From positions 1-25,922 of the forward strand of contig JASLIL010000115.1 in NCBI GenBank assembly GCA_030152145.1: a stretch of DNA of 25,922 nt, written 5' to 3'. The stretch is from Tissierellales bacterium (GTDB taxonomy: Bacteria; Bacillota; Clostridia; Tissierellales; JASKZW01). Positions 1 through 7,306 of this stretch are shown here, piece after piece; the first letter of the stretch is position 1, and every line of letters begins with the position of its first letter. The notes beneath the pieces are model-generated. The model was not told the origin of the DNA. It was given only the letters and a program-made list of their open reading frames with translations, and did no database searches. The position numbers and the translations under genes are program-made.

Positions 1-252
1 GGATTGCCAAAAAATATGGATAATAGCTTAGGACCTCAGGGAGAGAAAGTCCTTGAATTTACTGAAAAGCTTAAAAATAGAACTAATGTTGAGATAGTCT
101 TTCAGGATGAAAGGCTTACTACTGTTTCTGCAGAGAGAGTATTGATAGAAGCAGATGTTAGCAGGAAGAACAGGAAGAATCTAATAGATACAGTTGCAGC
201 TACCTATATACTGCAGAGCTATTTAGATAAAGAGGGAAGGATGAGATCGTAA
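1..252 (+). CDS. ruvX: RuvX/YqgF, Holliday junction resolvase-like RNase H-fold nuclease (3' part)
   Basis: This is the C-terminal 83 residues of a YqgF/RuvX protein; the 5' end lies outside the window and the frame is open from base 1. The visible motifs are typical: GLPKNM followed by GPQGEKV, then QDERLTT, and the closing NRKNLIDTVAATYILQSYL, which carries the last catalytic Asp of the RNase H fold. The first catalytic Asp is beyond the edge. Family members act in 16S rRNA 5'-end processing and possibly on Holliday junctions. The stop overlaps the next start by one base (TAATG), so the two genes are probably translationally coupled. Bacillus has the same pair, yrrK-yrzB. Confidence 0.93.
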   Translation, partial: GLPKNMDNSLGPQGEKVLEFTEKLKNRTNVEIVFQDERLTTVSAERVLIEADVSRKNRKNLIDTVAATYILQSYLDKEGRMRS

Positions 253-503
253 TGGATGAAATAATAGAATTAGTAGATGAATTGGGTAATCAAATTAAGT
301 TTAAGGTTGTAGCTAGCTTTGGTCTAGATGACTTGGATTATGCAGCTCTAGTACCAGTAGATGAGGCAACAGATCTAACCTATATACTGAGAATAGACCA
401 AGATGAGGATGGTTCAGTTTTATTGTCAGGAATAGACGATGAAGAAGAGTTAAACGATGCTATTGAAGCTTTTGAGGAAATACAAGAGGGTAAACTACAA
501 TAG
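252..503 (+). CDS. DUF1292 (YrzB-like) small acidic protein
   Basis: An 83-residue, strongly acidic protein. It has the DUF1292 pattern: an N-terminal IIELVDELGNQIKFKVV strand pair, a central AALVPVDEATDLTYILRI, and a Glu/Asp-rich tail ending in an EELNDAIEAFEEI helix. No catalytic motif is visible, and the family has no established function. The start is fixed by the TAATG overlap with ruvX. YrzB follows RuvX in many Firmicutes, so conserved context supports the call more than function does. Confidence 0.88.
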   Translation: MDEIIELVDELGNQIKFKVVASFGLDDLDYAALVPVDEATDLTYILRIDQDEDGSVLLSGIDDEEELNDAIEAFEEIQEGKLQ

Positions 504-509
504 TAGAAG

Positions 510-543
510 TTGACAAAGTTTATTTAAAGAAGTATTCTATAAT
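510..543 (+). promoter_or_regulatory. candidate sigma-A promoter for fur
   Basis: A perfect -35 TTGACA lies at 510-515. Two -10 candidates exist: TATTCT at 533-538, with a 17-base spacer, and the better-matching TATAAT at 538-543, with a 22-base spacer that is too long. The 17-base arrangement is the more plausible. It sits 25-60 bases upstream of the Fur-family gene. Confidence 0.45.
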
Positions 544-550
544 ATAGGAT
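534..550. promoter_or_regulatory. candidate Fur/PerR-type operator
   Basis: This is an inverted repeat of two 7-base arms, ATTCTAT and ATAGGAT, around a 3-base AAT centre, with one mismatch. It overlaps the candidate -10 of the Fur-family gene. AT-rich 7-mer inverted repeats at this position are typical operators for autoregulated Fur-family repressors. The canonical 7-1-7 spacing is not exact, so this is suggestive only. Confidence 0.3.
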
Positions 551-567
551 AATAAGCGGGTGAAAAT

Positions 568-1005
568 ATGGGAATTAAATTTGATGATATTAAAAATAAG
601 CTTAGGGAGTCTGGGTATAAACTTACTAGGCAAAGGATAGCTATATTAAATGTTATCTTTGATAATAATGATAAACATTTAAGCTCGGAAGAAATATATG
701 ACTATGTTAAAGAAATAGATACTGATATAGGTATTGCTACGGTTTATAGGACGCTACAGTTGTTTGAAGAATTAAATATTGTCTACAAGGTAAACTTTGA
801 TGACGGTTTTAATAGATATGAATTAAATATAGATTCAGAAGACCATCAACATCATCATCTTATTTGCTTGGAATGTGGAAGCATTTTTGAGGTTAAGCTA
901 GATTTGTTAGAAAATTTAGAAAAAGAGATAGAAGTTGAGAACGGTTTTAAAATAGTAGATCATAATGTGAAATTTTTTGGATATTGTAAGGACTGCCAAA
1001 AATAA
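568..1005 (+). CDS. fur: Fur-family metal-responsive transcriptional repressor
   Basis: A 145-residue Fur-family dimeric repressor. The N-terminal winged helix covers about residues 1-80, with the recognition-helix signature IGIATVYRTLQLFEEL at 54-69. The C-terminal metal-binding and dimerisation half has a HQHHH cluster at 93-97 and two structural zinc pairs, C100/C103 and C140/C143. His37 and Glu85 (in NRYEL) sit at regulatory metal positions. PerR peroxide sensors carry Asp where this has Glu85, so it looks more like an iron-sensing Fur than PerR; that subdivision is inference. A GGGTGA site lies just upstream of the ATG. The gene appears monocistronic, with its own promoter, a candidate autoregulatory operator and a terminator overlapping its stop. 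Confidence 0.9.
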   Translation: MGIKFDDIKNKLRESGYKLTRQRIAILNVIFDNNDKHLSSEEIYDYVKEIDTDIGIATVYRTLQLFEELNIVYKVNFDDGFNRYELNIDSEDHQHHHLICLECGSIFEVKLDLLENLEKEIEVENGFKIVDHNVKFFGYCKDCQK

Positions 1006-1029
1006 ATCCCATTTGGGGTTTATTTTTTT
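1000..1029 (+). terminator. intrinsic terminator after fur
   Basis: An 11-base-pair hairpin (AAATAAATCCC at 1000-1010, ATTT loop, GGGGTTTATTT at 1015-1025, one G.U pair) runs directly into a T tract up to 1029. It includes the fur stop codon. This is a convincing Rho-independent terminator and separates fur from rnj. Confidence 0.85.
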
Positions 1030-1068
1030 GACGTAACGGATAGGTAATGAAGGATTGGAGATGATAAC

Positions 1069-2733
1069 GTGACAAAAAAGATGAGTAAACTGAAGATAAT
1101 TCCTTTAGGAGGCTTAGGGGAGATCGGAAAGAATATATCTGTTTTTGAGTACAAGAACGATATTATAGTAGTGGATTGTGGTCTTAGCTTCCCAGAGGAT
1201 GAAATGTTAGGTATAGATATTGTTATACCTGATATCAGTTATCTTATAAAAAATAAGCACAGGGTAAGGGGAATTGTTTTAACACATGGTCATGAGGACC
1301 ATATAGGGGCCCTACCATATGTGCTACAAAAGCTAGATGTTCCAGTGTATGGCTCAAGATTAACATTGGGTCTAGTTGAGAATAAATTAAAAGAGCATAG
1401 ATTAAAAAACGTAAAACTTAATGAAATTACAGGAGAAAGCAAGATAAGCTTAGGTTGCTTTGATGTTGAATTTGTAAAGGTAAGCCATAGTATACCAGAT
1501 AGTATGGCCCTAGCTATTCATACACCAGTGGGAGTTGTTTTCCACACAGGGGACTTTAAGGTAGACCACACTCCTATAAATGATAACTATATTGACCTGC
1601 ATAAGATTGCAGAAATAGGAAAACGTGGCGTATTGGTACTAATGGCAGATAGTACTAATGTGGAAAGAGAAGGCTATACAATGTCCGAAAAAACAGTAGG
1701 TGACACCTTTAATGATATATTCTTAAAGGCACCTAGTAGAATCATAGTAGCAACTTTTGCTTCTAATGTTCATAGGATTCAGCAGGTAATAAAGGCTGCA
1801 GAAAAATATGGAAGAAAAGTAAGTATTTCAGGTAGAAGTATGATCAATACTATAACTGTAGCTAATAACCTAGGTTATTTAGATATGAAAGAAGATACCC
1901 TAATAGATGTAGATGAGATGGATAACTATAAACCAAATGAAATAGTACTCTTAACTACAGGAAGTCAGGGAGAACCGATGTCAGCACTTACTAGGATGGC
2001 ATATTCTGAACATAGAAAAATTGAGTTAGTTCCTGAAGATACAGTTATAATATCAGCTTCACCAATACCAGGAAATGAGAAGACTGTATCTAAGGTAATA
2101 GATAGATTAATGGAAATTGGAACAAAGGTTGTCTATGAATCCTTAGCAGATGTCCATGTATCAGGTCACGCTTGCCAGGAAGAAATCAAATTAATTCACT
2201 CACTTATTAAACCTAAGTTCTTTATGCCAGTTCATGGAGAATACAGACACTTGAAAAAACATGCAGAATTGGCTCAAGAAATGGGTATGGATAGGGAGAA
2301 TATTTTCATAACTAAGAATGGTTCAGTAGTTGAATTTACTCCAAATAGTGGTGAAGTCAACAAGACAGTTCAAGCAGGAAATGTTTTAGTAGACGGTCTT
2401 GGTATAGGAGATGTTGGAAACATAGTCCTAAGAGACAGAAAGCACCTTTCTGAAGATGGGTTGATAGTAGTTGTAGTAACTATGTGCAAGAAAACAGGAA
2501 AGGTATTGGCTGGTCCTGATATTATATCAAGAGGTTTCGTATATGTTAGGGAATCAGAGGATCTTATGGAGGAGGCAAGGAAAGTAGCTAAGGATGTTTT
2601 AGAGCAATGTGAAGCTAAGAATATAACTGATTGGGCTACCCTTAAATTTAACATAAGAGATGGATTAAGAGCTTATATATTCAGTAAGATTAAGAGAAAT
2701 CCAATGATCTTACCAATCATAATGGAAGTATAA
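1069..2733 (+). CDS. rnjA: Ribonuclease J
   Basis: A 554-residue metallo-beta-lactamase/beta-CASP nuclease of the RNase J family, at its usual length. The zinc-binding HxHxDH motif is at H73, H75, D77 and H78 (LTHGHEDHIGALPY), followed by FHTGDFKVD and the C-terminal beta-CASP motifs TTGSQGEPMSAL and SGHACQEE. The C-terminal domain ends at the usual place. In Gram-positives RNase J has 5'-to-3' exonuclease and endonuclease activity in mRNA decay and rRNA maturation. The GTG start at 1069 is favoured by GGAG nine bases upstream; an ATG five codons in (1081) is less well placed. A perfect hairpin follows. The next gene encodes a partner-type protein of RNase Y. Confidence 0.95.
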   Translation: MTKKMSKLKIIPLGGLGEIGKNISVFEYKNDIIVVDCGLSFPEDEMLGIDIVIPDISYLIKNKHRVRGIVLTHGHEDHIGALPYVLQKLDVPVYGSRLTLGLVENKLKEHRLKNVKLNEITGESKISLGCFDVEFVKVSHSIPDSMALAIHTPVGVVFHTGDFKVDHTPINDNYIDLHKIAEIGKRGVLVLMADSTNVEREGYTMSEKTVGDTFNDIFLKAPSRIIVATFASNVHRIQQVIKAAEKYGRKVSISGRSMINTITVANNLGYLDMKEDTLIDVDEMDNYKPNEIVLLTTGSQGEPMSALTRMAYSEHRKIELVPEDTVIISASPIPGNEKTVSKVIDRLMEIGTKVVYESLADVHVSGHACQEEIKLIHSLIKPKFFMPVHGEYRHLKKHAELAQEMGMDRENIFITKNGSVVEFTPNSGEVNKTVQAGNVLVDGLGIGDVGNIVLRDRKHLSEDGLIVVVVTMCKKTGKVLAGPDIISRGFVYVRESEDLMEEARKVAKDVLEQCEAKNITDWATLKFNIRDGLRAYIFSKIKRNPMILPIIMEV

Positions 2734-2742
2734 TAGATTTTT

Positions 2743-2776
2743 ATTCAAGCCTTAGTATTCATACTAAGGCTTGAAT
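2743..2776 (+). terminator. perfect hairpin after rnjA, probable terminator
   Basis: A 15-base-pair perfect inverted repeat (2743-2757 and 2762-2776) with a four-base TTCA loop. The run of T expected immediately after the stem is missing. It may therefore be a weak terminator or a 3'-end stabiliser of the rnj transcript. Confidence 0.6.
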
Positions 2777-2805
2777 TGATTATAGCTATAAAGTAAAATT
2801 ATTAT
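2771..2805 (+). promoter_or_regulatory. candidate promoter for ylbF-queT-mltG-trmR-trhP-udk
   Basis: Two overlapping arrangements are visible. One is TTGAAT (2771-2776) with a 17-base spacer to TAAAAT (2794-2799). The other is TTGATT (2776-2781) with an 18-base spacer to TATTAT (2800-2805). Either would initiate just upstream of the AAAGGAGG site of the YlbF-family gene. The -35 of the first lies inside the hairpin's right arm. Confidence 0.4.
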
Positions 2806-2830
2806 AGGGATAATTTAAAGGAGGATGTTT

Positions 2831-3163
2831 ATGTCTAATATATATAATTTAGCTCATGAACTTTCAAAAGAGCTTAAAAATAGTCAGGAGTATAAGGATT
2901 TCATAAGTTGGAAGGAAGAAGTTGAAAAAGATCCGGCCAATAAGAAAATGTTAGATGATTTCAGAAAGAAAGCCTTTGATGCTCAGTTAAAACAGTTATC
3001 AGGTGAGGAATTTACCAAAGAAGAGACAGAGGAACTACAAGCCCTAGAAGAGATAGTAAGGTTGAATCCGACAATATCTGAATATTTGGTTAGGGAGTAC
3101 CATTTCTCAAAGATGATTGAGGATGTTAACAAAATAGTATTTGGTTTTATAGAAGTAGAATAG
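2831..3163 (+). CDS. YlbF/YmcA (RicA/RicF) family protein, DUF964
   Basis: A 110-residue, all-helical, charged protein of the YlbF/YmcA family. It begins with a hydrophobic-charged helix (NIYNLAHELSKELKNS) and has the family's middle KMLDDFRKKAFDAQL and C-terminal NPTISEYLVREY segments. In Bacillus, YlbF, YmcA and YaaT form the RicAFT complex that directs RNase Y-dependent mRNA maturation. Which of the two related members this is cannot be told here. ATG 2831 is chosen over the in-frame ATG at 2825 because AAAGGAGG ends at 2824, giving a normal six-base spacing only for 2831. Lying next to RNase J suggests a shared theme of RNA turnover. Confidence 0.85.
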   Translation: MSNIYNLAHELSKELKNSQEYKDFISWKEEVEKDPANKKMLDDFRKKAFDAQLKQLSGEEFTKEETEELQALEEIVRLNPTISEYLVREYHFSKMIEDVNKIVFGFIEVE

Positions 3164-3172
3164 GGTGATTGT

Positions 3173-3658
3173 ATGGATACAAGGAAAATTACTAAGGCCA
3201 GCCTAATAGCTGGGCTTTATATTATACTGGTTCTGATTCAGATACCTATGGGGTCCTTATCTTTTGGACCTATTCAGTTTAGGCTGGCAGAAGGCTTGGT
3301 ATTACTACCGCTAGTAGAGTCAGCAGCAGTTCCAGGACTTTTTATAGGGTGTCTTATATCAAACCTACTACTGGCTGGTTTTTCAGCCTTTGGCATGGTT
3401 GATATAGTTTTTGGAAGCTTGGTGACCCTTTTGGCAGCCTACTTGACTAGTAGGGCCAAAAATAAATTTCTAGGATCACTGCCACCTATAGTCTTAAATG
3501 GATTTATAGTATCTATTTGGGTTTCTTATTTTACTAAGATTCCCTACTGGTTAACAGTGGCTGGTATTATATCTGGTGAAGCAGCATCAGTATTATTGTT
3601 GGGAAATATAGTCCTATATGCCTATGAAAAAACCTTGGCCTATAGACAAGAAAATTAA
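3173..3658 (+). CDS. queT: QueT-family queuosine-precursor transporter (ECF S component)
   Basis: A 161-residue integral membrane protein with five to six hydrophobic segments. It carries QueT-family signatures: SFGPIQFRLAEGLVLLPL near residue 29, GLFIGCLISNLL near 55, MVDIVFGSLVTLLAAYLT, and LPPIVLNGFIV near 103. QueT proteins are substrate-binding subunits of energy-coupling-factor importers. They are thought to take up queuosine precursors (preQ0/preQ1 or queuine) that modify the tRNA wobble guanine. The shared ECF ATPase and T subunits are not in the window. It starts ten bases after ylbF with a GGGTGAT site. No preQ1 riboswitch is evident directly upstream, as expected inside an operon. 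The exact substrate is inferred from the family. Confidence 0.85.
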   Translation: MDTRKITKASLIAGLYIILVLIQIPMGSLSFGPIQFRLAEGLVLLPLVESAAVPGLFIGCLISNLLLAGFSAFGMVDIVFGSLVTLLAAYLTSRAKNKFLGSLPPIVLNGFIVSIWVSYFTKIPYWLTVAGIISGEAASVLLLGNIVLYAYEKTLAYRQEN

Positions 3659-3672
3659 AAGAGGTGTGCTAA

Positions 3673-4692
3673 ATGAAAAAAGCATTGGGCTTTATATTAG
3701 TATTTGCAATCTTATTAACTGCTGGAGGATATTACTATTACAGCACTGGCTTAAAGGCTGTAGATGAAAATATGACAGATGAGAAGTTATTGGATATACC
3801 TGAAGGAGCTTTTGGCAATAAGATAGCCAGCATCCTTAAGGAAAATGATCTTATAAGAGATGAGAATGTCTTTAAGCTATATTTGAAGTTAAATAAGGTT
3901 GATAATCTAAAATCAGGTCGCTACAGTCTATCACAGTCCATGTCTGTAGAGGATCTTGTAGAGGAATTAGGTAAGGGCGGCAAGAATATAAATGTCAAAA
4001 AAATAACCATAGCTGAAGGCTATGAATTAAGGCAAATTGCTGATAAAATAGAAAACGAATTGGGTCTGGATAGGGAGAGGTTTTTAGAACTAACTTCAGA
4101 CAGGAAAAACTTTCCACAGGTTGAAATACTAAATGAATTAAAGGAAGGTCAAAGTCTAGAGGGATTTTTATTCCCGTCAACCTATGAGCTTCAAGAGGAC
4201 ATAAGAGAAGAAGACTTGATTCTTAAGATGCTTAGGGAATTTGAAAAGGAATACAATGAAAACATAAGAGCTAACACATCCAATATACCAATAGAAGATT
4301 TTAGCTTAAATGAAATTGTAACTATGGCATCTATTATTGAAAGAGAAAGTAGAAGAGATGACGAGAGGCCTTTAATTGCAGCGGTTTTTTATAATAGAAT
4401 AAAGGATGGAATGAAACTTCAGTCCTGTGCTACAGTTCAGTATGCACTAGGTGAGAGAAAGGAAGTTTTAAGCAATAAGGATACACAAATAGACTCTCTT
4501 TATAATACCTATAAAAATGCCGGTTTACCGCCAGCTCCAATATCATCAGTAAGTATAGAGTCTTTAAAGGCTGCAGTGAATCCAGCAGATGTAGACTATC
4601 TTTTCTTCAGAACCAAGGAAGATGGAACAGGTGGCCATACCTTTAGCAGGACTTACGAGGAGCATCAAAAGGCAGATCCGAGAGATAAGTAA
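3673..4692 (+). CDS. mltG: MltG/YceG endolytic murein transglycosylase
   Basis: A 339-residue membrane-anchored protein. Residues 1-23 form one N-terminal transmembrane segment (cytoplasmic start MKKALG), followed by an extracytoplasmic LysM-like region (about 35-105) and the YceG catalytic domain. The active-site motif MASIIERES places the catalytic Glu at about residue 223. It is followed by PLIAAVFYNRI, LQSCATVQYALG, YNTYKNAGLPPAPI and the terminal DYLFFRTKEDGTGGHTFS. MltG cleaves nascent peptidoglycan strands and so sets glycan length. Bacillus has the same gene (yrrL) immediately before yrrM, matching the order here. RBS GAGGTG precedes the ATG. Confidence 0.95.
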   Translation: MKKALGFILVFAILLTAGGYYYYSTGLKAVDENMTDEKLLDIPEGAFGNKIASILKENDLIRDENVFKLYLKLNKVDNLKSGRYSLSQSMSVEDLVEELGKGGKNINVKKITIAEGYELRQIADKIENELGLDRERFLELTSDRKNFPQVEILNELKEGQSLEGFLFPSTYELQEDIREEDLILKMLREFEKEYNENIRANTSNIPIEDFSLNEIVTMASIIERESRRDDERPLIAAVFYNRIKDGMKLQSCATVQYALGERKEVLSNKDTQIDSLYNTYKNAGLPPAPISSVSIESLKAAVNPADVDYLFFRTKEDGTGGHTFSRTYEEHQKADPRDK

Positions 4693-4703
4693 GGAGGGTA
4701 ATT

Positions 4704-5360
4704 TTGTCAAATATAAACTATGACTATATAGAAGAATATATAAAATCAACTATTCCTCCTAGGGGAGAAGGTTTGGAAAGCCTAGAAAAGTATGCCCTGG
4801 AAAATAGTGTACCAATAGTTGATCTTGAAGTAGCACAACTTTTAAAATTTGTTTTAAAGATTCACAAGCCTAAGAAAATATTAGAGGTAGGTACAGCTAT
4901 AGGCTACTCTAGTATATTAATGGCAAAATCTTCGGCTTCATCTAAGATAGTAACTATAGAGAGAAGTCCAGAAATGTACACTAAGGCCGTGGAGAATGTG
5001 AAAAAGTTCGGTTTGGAAGATAGGATAGAGATTATTTTTGGGGATGCCGAAGAGGAACTTCCCAAGTTAAAAGATAGCTTTGACTTTGTATTTTTAGATG
5101 CATCCAAGGGACATTACCTGGAGTTCTTTAAGTATATAGAGCCCTTGTTAGAGGATGATAGTGTAATATTTTCTGACAATATTCTCTTCAAGGGAATGGT
5201 GGCTACAGATCAGTTGGTTAAGAGACGTAAAAAGACCATTGTTAAGAGAATGAGAAGCTATATTGAGTATATAAATGATTTGGAGGGCTATACAACCAGT
5301 ACTATACCTATAGGTGATGGTGTGGCTTTAACATATAAGGAAGGTGTAATAAATGAATAA
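4704..5360 (+). CDS. trmR: TrmR-like tRNA 5-hydroxyuridine O-methyltransferase (YrrM)
   Basis: A 218-residue class I SAM-dependent O-methyltransferase of the COMT-like family. The SAM motif ILEVGTAIGYSSI lies at 59-71, an acidic post-motif (IVTIERSPEMY) follows, and the metal-binding motif DFVFLDASKGHY sits near 126-137 with FSDNILF after it. In Bacillus the orthologue TrmR (YrrM) methylates 5-hydroxyuridine at tRNA wobble position 34 to mo5U. The product of the next gene makes that hydroxyuridine. The TTG start at 4704 follows an AAGGAGGG site by a normal distance, and no better start lies nearby. The final eight bases overlap trhP, indicating coupled translation. Confidence 0.88.
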   Translation: MSNINYDYIEEYIKSTIPPRGEGLESLEKYALENSVPIVDLEVAQLLKFVLKIHKPKKILEVGTAIGYSSILMAKSSASSKIVTIERSPEMYTKAVENVKKFGLEDRIEIIFGDAEEELPKLKDSFDFVFLDASKGHYLEFFKYIEPLLEDDSVIFSDNILFKGMVATDQLVKRRKKTIVKRMRSYIEYINDLEGYTTSTIPIGDGVALTYKEGVINE

Positions 5361-6579
5361 ACCAGAATTACTAGCACCAGCAGGTGATTTAGAGAAATTG
5401 AAAATGGCCATAACTTATGGTGCCGATGCTGTTTACTTGGGCGGGGAAGCCTTTGGCTTAAGAAAAGCATCAAAAAATTTCAGCATGGACCAGATAGAAG
5501 AAGCAGTTAACTTTGCTCACTCTAGAGGTAAGAAGGTTTATGTTACTATGAATATAATACCTCACAATGAGGACCTAGATGGAGTAGGAGATTATGCTAA
5601 GGAGCTTCACCAAATAGGCGTAGATGCTGTAATAGTAGCAGACCCAGGTATATATATGCTAATATCTCAGGCAGCACCAGACTTGGAAATTCACATAAGT
5701 ACTCAGGCTAGTATAACTAACTATGAGACGATTATGTTTTGGTATAAATTAGGTGTGAGAAGAGTTGTCTTAGCTAGAGAACTATCTTTAGAGGAGATAA
5801 AAGAGATTAGAAGAGAAATACCAGAAGATATGGAGTTGGAATGTTTTATCCATGGAGCCATGTGTATATCCTACTCAGGCAGATGCCTTCTAAGTAACTA
5901 CATGACTGGAAGAGATGCTAACCGTGGTGAATGTTCCCATGCTTGCAGATGGAAGTATAGTCTGGTAGAGGAGAAAAGACCTGGACAGTATTTCCCAATA
6001 GAGGAAACAGATCAGGGTACTTTTATCTTTAACTCTAAGGACCTTTGTATGATAAAGCACATTGAGGACCTTATTGATGCTGGTATAAGCAGCTTTAAGA
6101 TTGAAGGAAGAGTTAAGAGTTCTTACTATGTTGCTACTGTTATAAGATCCTATAGGATGGCAATAGACCAGTTTTATAAGAATCAAGGTCAATATGAGGG
6201 AGACAAGTGGTTGGCAGAAATAATGAAGGCTAGTTACAGAGACTTTACTACAGGCTTCTACTTTAAAAAGCCAGATAGTCAGGATCAGCTATATGATTCT
6301 AGCTCCTATATTAGGAACTATGATTTCGTAGGTCTTATCTTAGATTATGATAAGGAAAGTAAGCTAGCAATAGTGGAACAGAGAAATAAGATGGAAATTG
6401 GAGATAGGGTAGAAATATTTGGACCTGATAAGGATTATAGGGAACTTATAATAAAAGAGATGTTTGATGAAAATGGAAATCTTATAGAGGAGGCACCTCA
6501 CCCACAGCAAAAAATCAAAATAAGAATGGAAGAGGAAGTTGAGAAGTGGGATATGATTAGGAGGGTGAAAAATGACTAA
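5353..6579 (+). CDS. trhP: TrhP-like U32 family tRNA U34 hydroxylation protein (YrrO)
   Basis: A 408-residue U32 'peptidase' family protein. The N-terminal TIM-barrel-like part opens with PELLAPAGDLEKLK. The signature ECFIHGAMCISYSGRC near 163-178 runs into RDANRGECSHACRW. Cys171, 178, 194 and 198 form the expected iron-sulfur ligand set. A C-terminal beta domain begins near residue 315. In Bacillus and E. coli such proteins take part in prephenate-dependent formation of 5-hydroxyuridine at tRNA position 34; despite the family name no protease role is needed. Bacillus has two copies (YrrN and YrrO), whereas only one is seen here. It overlaps trmR by 8 bases and udk by 8 bases. Confidence 0.9.
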   Translation: MNKPELLAPAGDLEKLKMAITYGADAVYLGGEAFGLRKASKNFSMDQIEEAVNFAHSRGKKVYVTMNIIPHNEDLDGVGDYAKELHQIGVDAVIVADPGIYMLISQAAPDLEIHISTQASITNYETIMFWYKLGVRRVVLARELSLEEIKEIRREIPEDMELECFIHGAMCISYSGRCLLSNYMTGRDANRGECSHACRWKYSLVEEKRPGQYFPIEETDQGTFIFNSKDLCMIKHIEDLIDAGISSFKIEGRVKSSYYVATVIRSYRMAIDQFYKNQGQYEGDKWLAEIMKASYRDFTTGFYFKKPDSQDQLYDSSSYIRNYDFVGLILDYDKESKLAIVEQRNKMEIGDRVEIFGPDKDYRELIIKEMFDENGNLIEEAPHPQQKIKIRMEEEVEKWDMIRRVKND

Positions 6580-7195
6580 GCCATTGTTAATAGGTATAAC
6601 AGGCGGTACAGGTTCAGGTAAGAGCACTGTTTCAAAAAAAATACTAAAGTCAATTCATCAAGATGATGTTTCTATTATACAGCAGGATTCATACTATAAA
6701 AATAGAACTGACCTAAGCTTTGAGGAAAGAACAAAGTTAAACTATGATCATCCCTTTGCCTTTGATGATAATCTTTTGGTTAAGCATTTAAAGGGGCTTT
6801 TAAGCAATCAACCTATTGAGAAGCCTATCTATAACTTTGAGACACATTTAAGGAAGGAAGAAACAGAAACTATAAATCCTACTAGAATAATAATACTTGA
6901 AGGAATATTAATACTTAATAATGAGGATCTAAGAGATCTTTGTGATATTAAGATTTTCGTTGATACAGATTCTGATGTTAGGGTTATTAGGAGAATTAAA
7001 AGGGATATGAAGGATAGGGGCAGAAGCCTAGATTCCGTTATAAATCAATATATGGAAACCGTTAGACCAGCACATCTACAGTTTGTAGAGCCTAGCAAAA
7101 AATATGCTGATATAATAATTCCGGAAGGTGGCTATAATGATGTAGCCATAGATATAATAGTTACAAAATTAAACTCCATCATAAATAGCAAATAA
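6572..7195 (+). CDS. udk: Uridine/cytidine kinase
   Basis: A 207-residue P-loop kinase. Walker A GITGGTGSGKST is at 8-19, followed by QQDSYYKN, the substrate-site YDHPFAFDD, PIYNFETHLR, the Walker B-like IIILEGILIL and the lid region RRIKRDMKDRGRS. It phosphorylates uridine and cytidine to UMP and CMP in pyrimidine salvage. Length and motifs are normal for bacterial Udk. The ATG lies eight bases inside trhP and is served by AGGAGGG at the right distance, so translation is probably coupled. Bacillus likewise has udk after yrrO. A strong terminator overlaps the stop codon and ends this transcription unit. Confidence 0.95.
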   Translation: MTKPLLIGITGGTGSGKSTVSKKILKSIHQDDVSIIQQDSYYKNRTDLSFEERTKLNYDHPFAFDDNLLVKHLKGLLSNQPIEKPIYNFETHLRKEETETINPTRIIILEGILILNNEDLRDLCDIKIFVDTDSDVRVIRRIKRDMKDRGRSLDSVINQYMETVRPAHLQFVEPSKKYADIIIPEGGYNDVAIDIIVTKLNSIINSK

Positions 7196-7215
7196 TCTTA
7201 TTTGCTATTTTTTTT
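7183..7215 (+). terminator. intrinsic terminator after udk
   Basis: The inverted repeat AAATAGCAAATAA (7183-7195) pairs with TTATTTGCTATTT (7198-7210), with the innermost pair opening to form the loop. An eight-base T run ends the hairpin (7208-7215). It includes the udk stop and marks the end of the first cluster. Confidence 0.88.
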
Positions 7216-7241
7216 GCAAAATACTAGGACTAAGTTATAAT
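7214..7241 (+). promoter_or_regulatory. candidate promoter for the aroE-pilus-aroK operon
   Basis: TTGCAA at 7214-7219 is followed by a 16-base spacer and a perfect TATAAT at 7236-7241. It lies immediately after the udk terminator and about 65 bases before aroE. It is the only good promoter I see ahead of the roughly 10 kb run of co-directional genes. Confidence 0.6.
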
Positions 7242-7255
7242 TAAGTTAAGAATAG

Positions 7256-7283
7256 CTTATCAATATCATAAGAAATCTTATCA
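7256..7283 (+). repeat. CTTATCA direct repeat in the aroE leader
   Basis: CTTATCA occurs at 7256-7262 and again at 7277-7283, exactly 21 bases (two helical turns) apart. The first copy also forms an imperfect palindrome with ATCATAAG at 7265-7272. Its position just downstream of the promoter would suit a repressor or activator site. Chance is possible in such AT-rich DNA. Confidence 0.3.
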
Positions 7284-7306
7284 TAAATGATACAGGAGGG
7301 TAAAAA

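Noticed and set aside
1028..1056. Possible rnjA promoter with TTGACG at 1028
   Set aside because: No acceptable -10 hexamer at 16-18 bases, and the -35 overlaps the fur terminator T run.
5890..6192. Minus-strand 100-codon frame inside trhP
   Set aside because: A shadow of the U32 family gene, without a ribosome-binding site or known domain.
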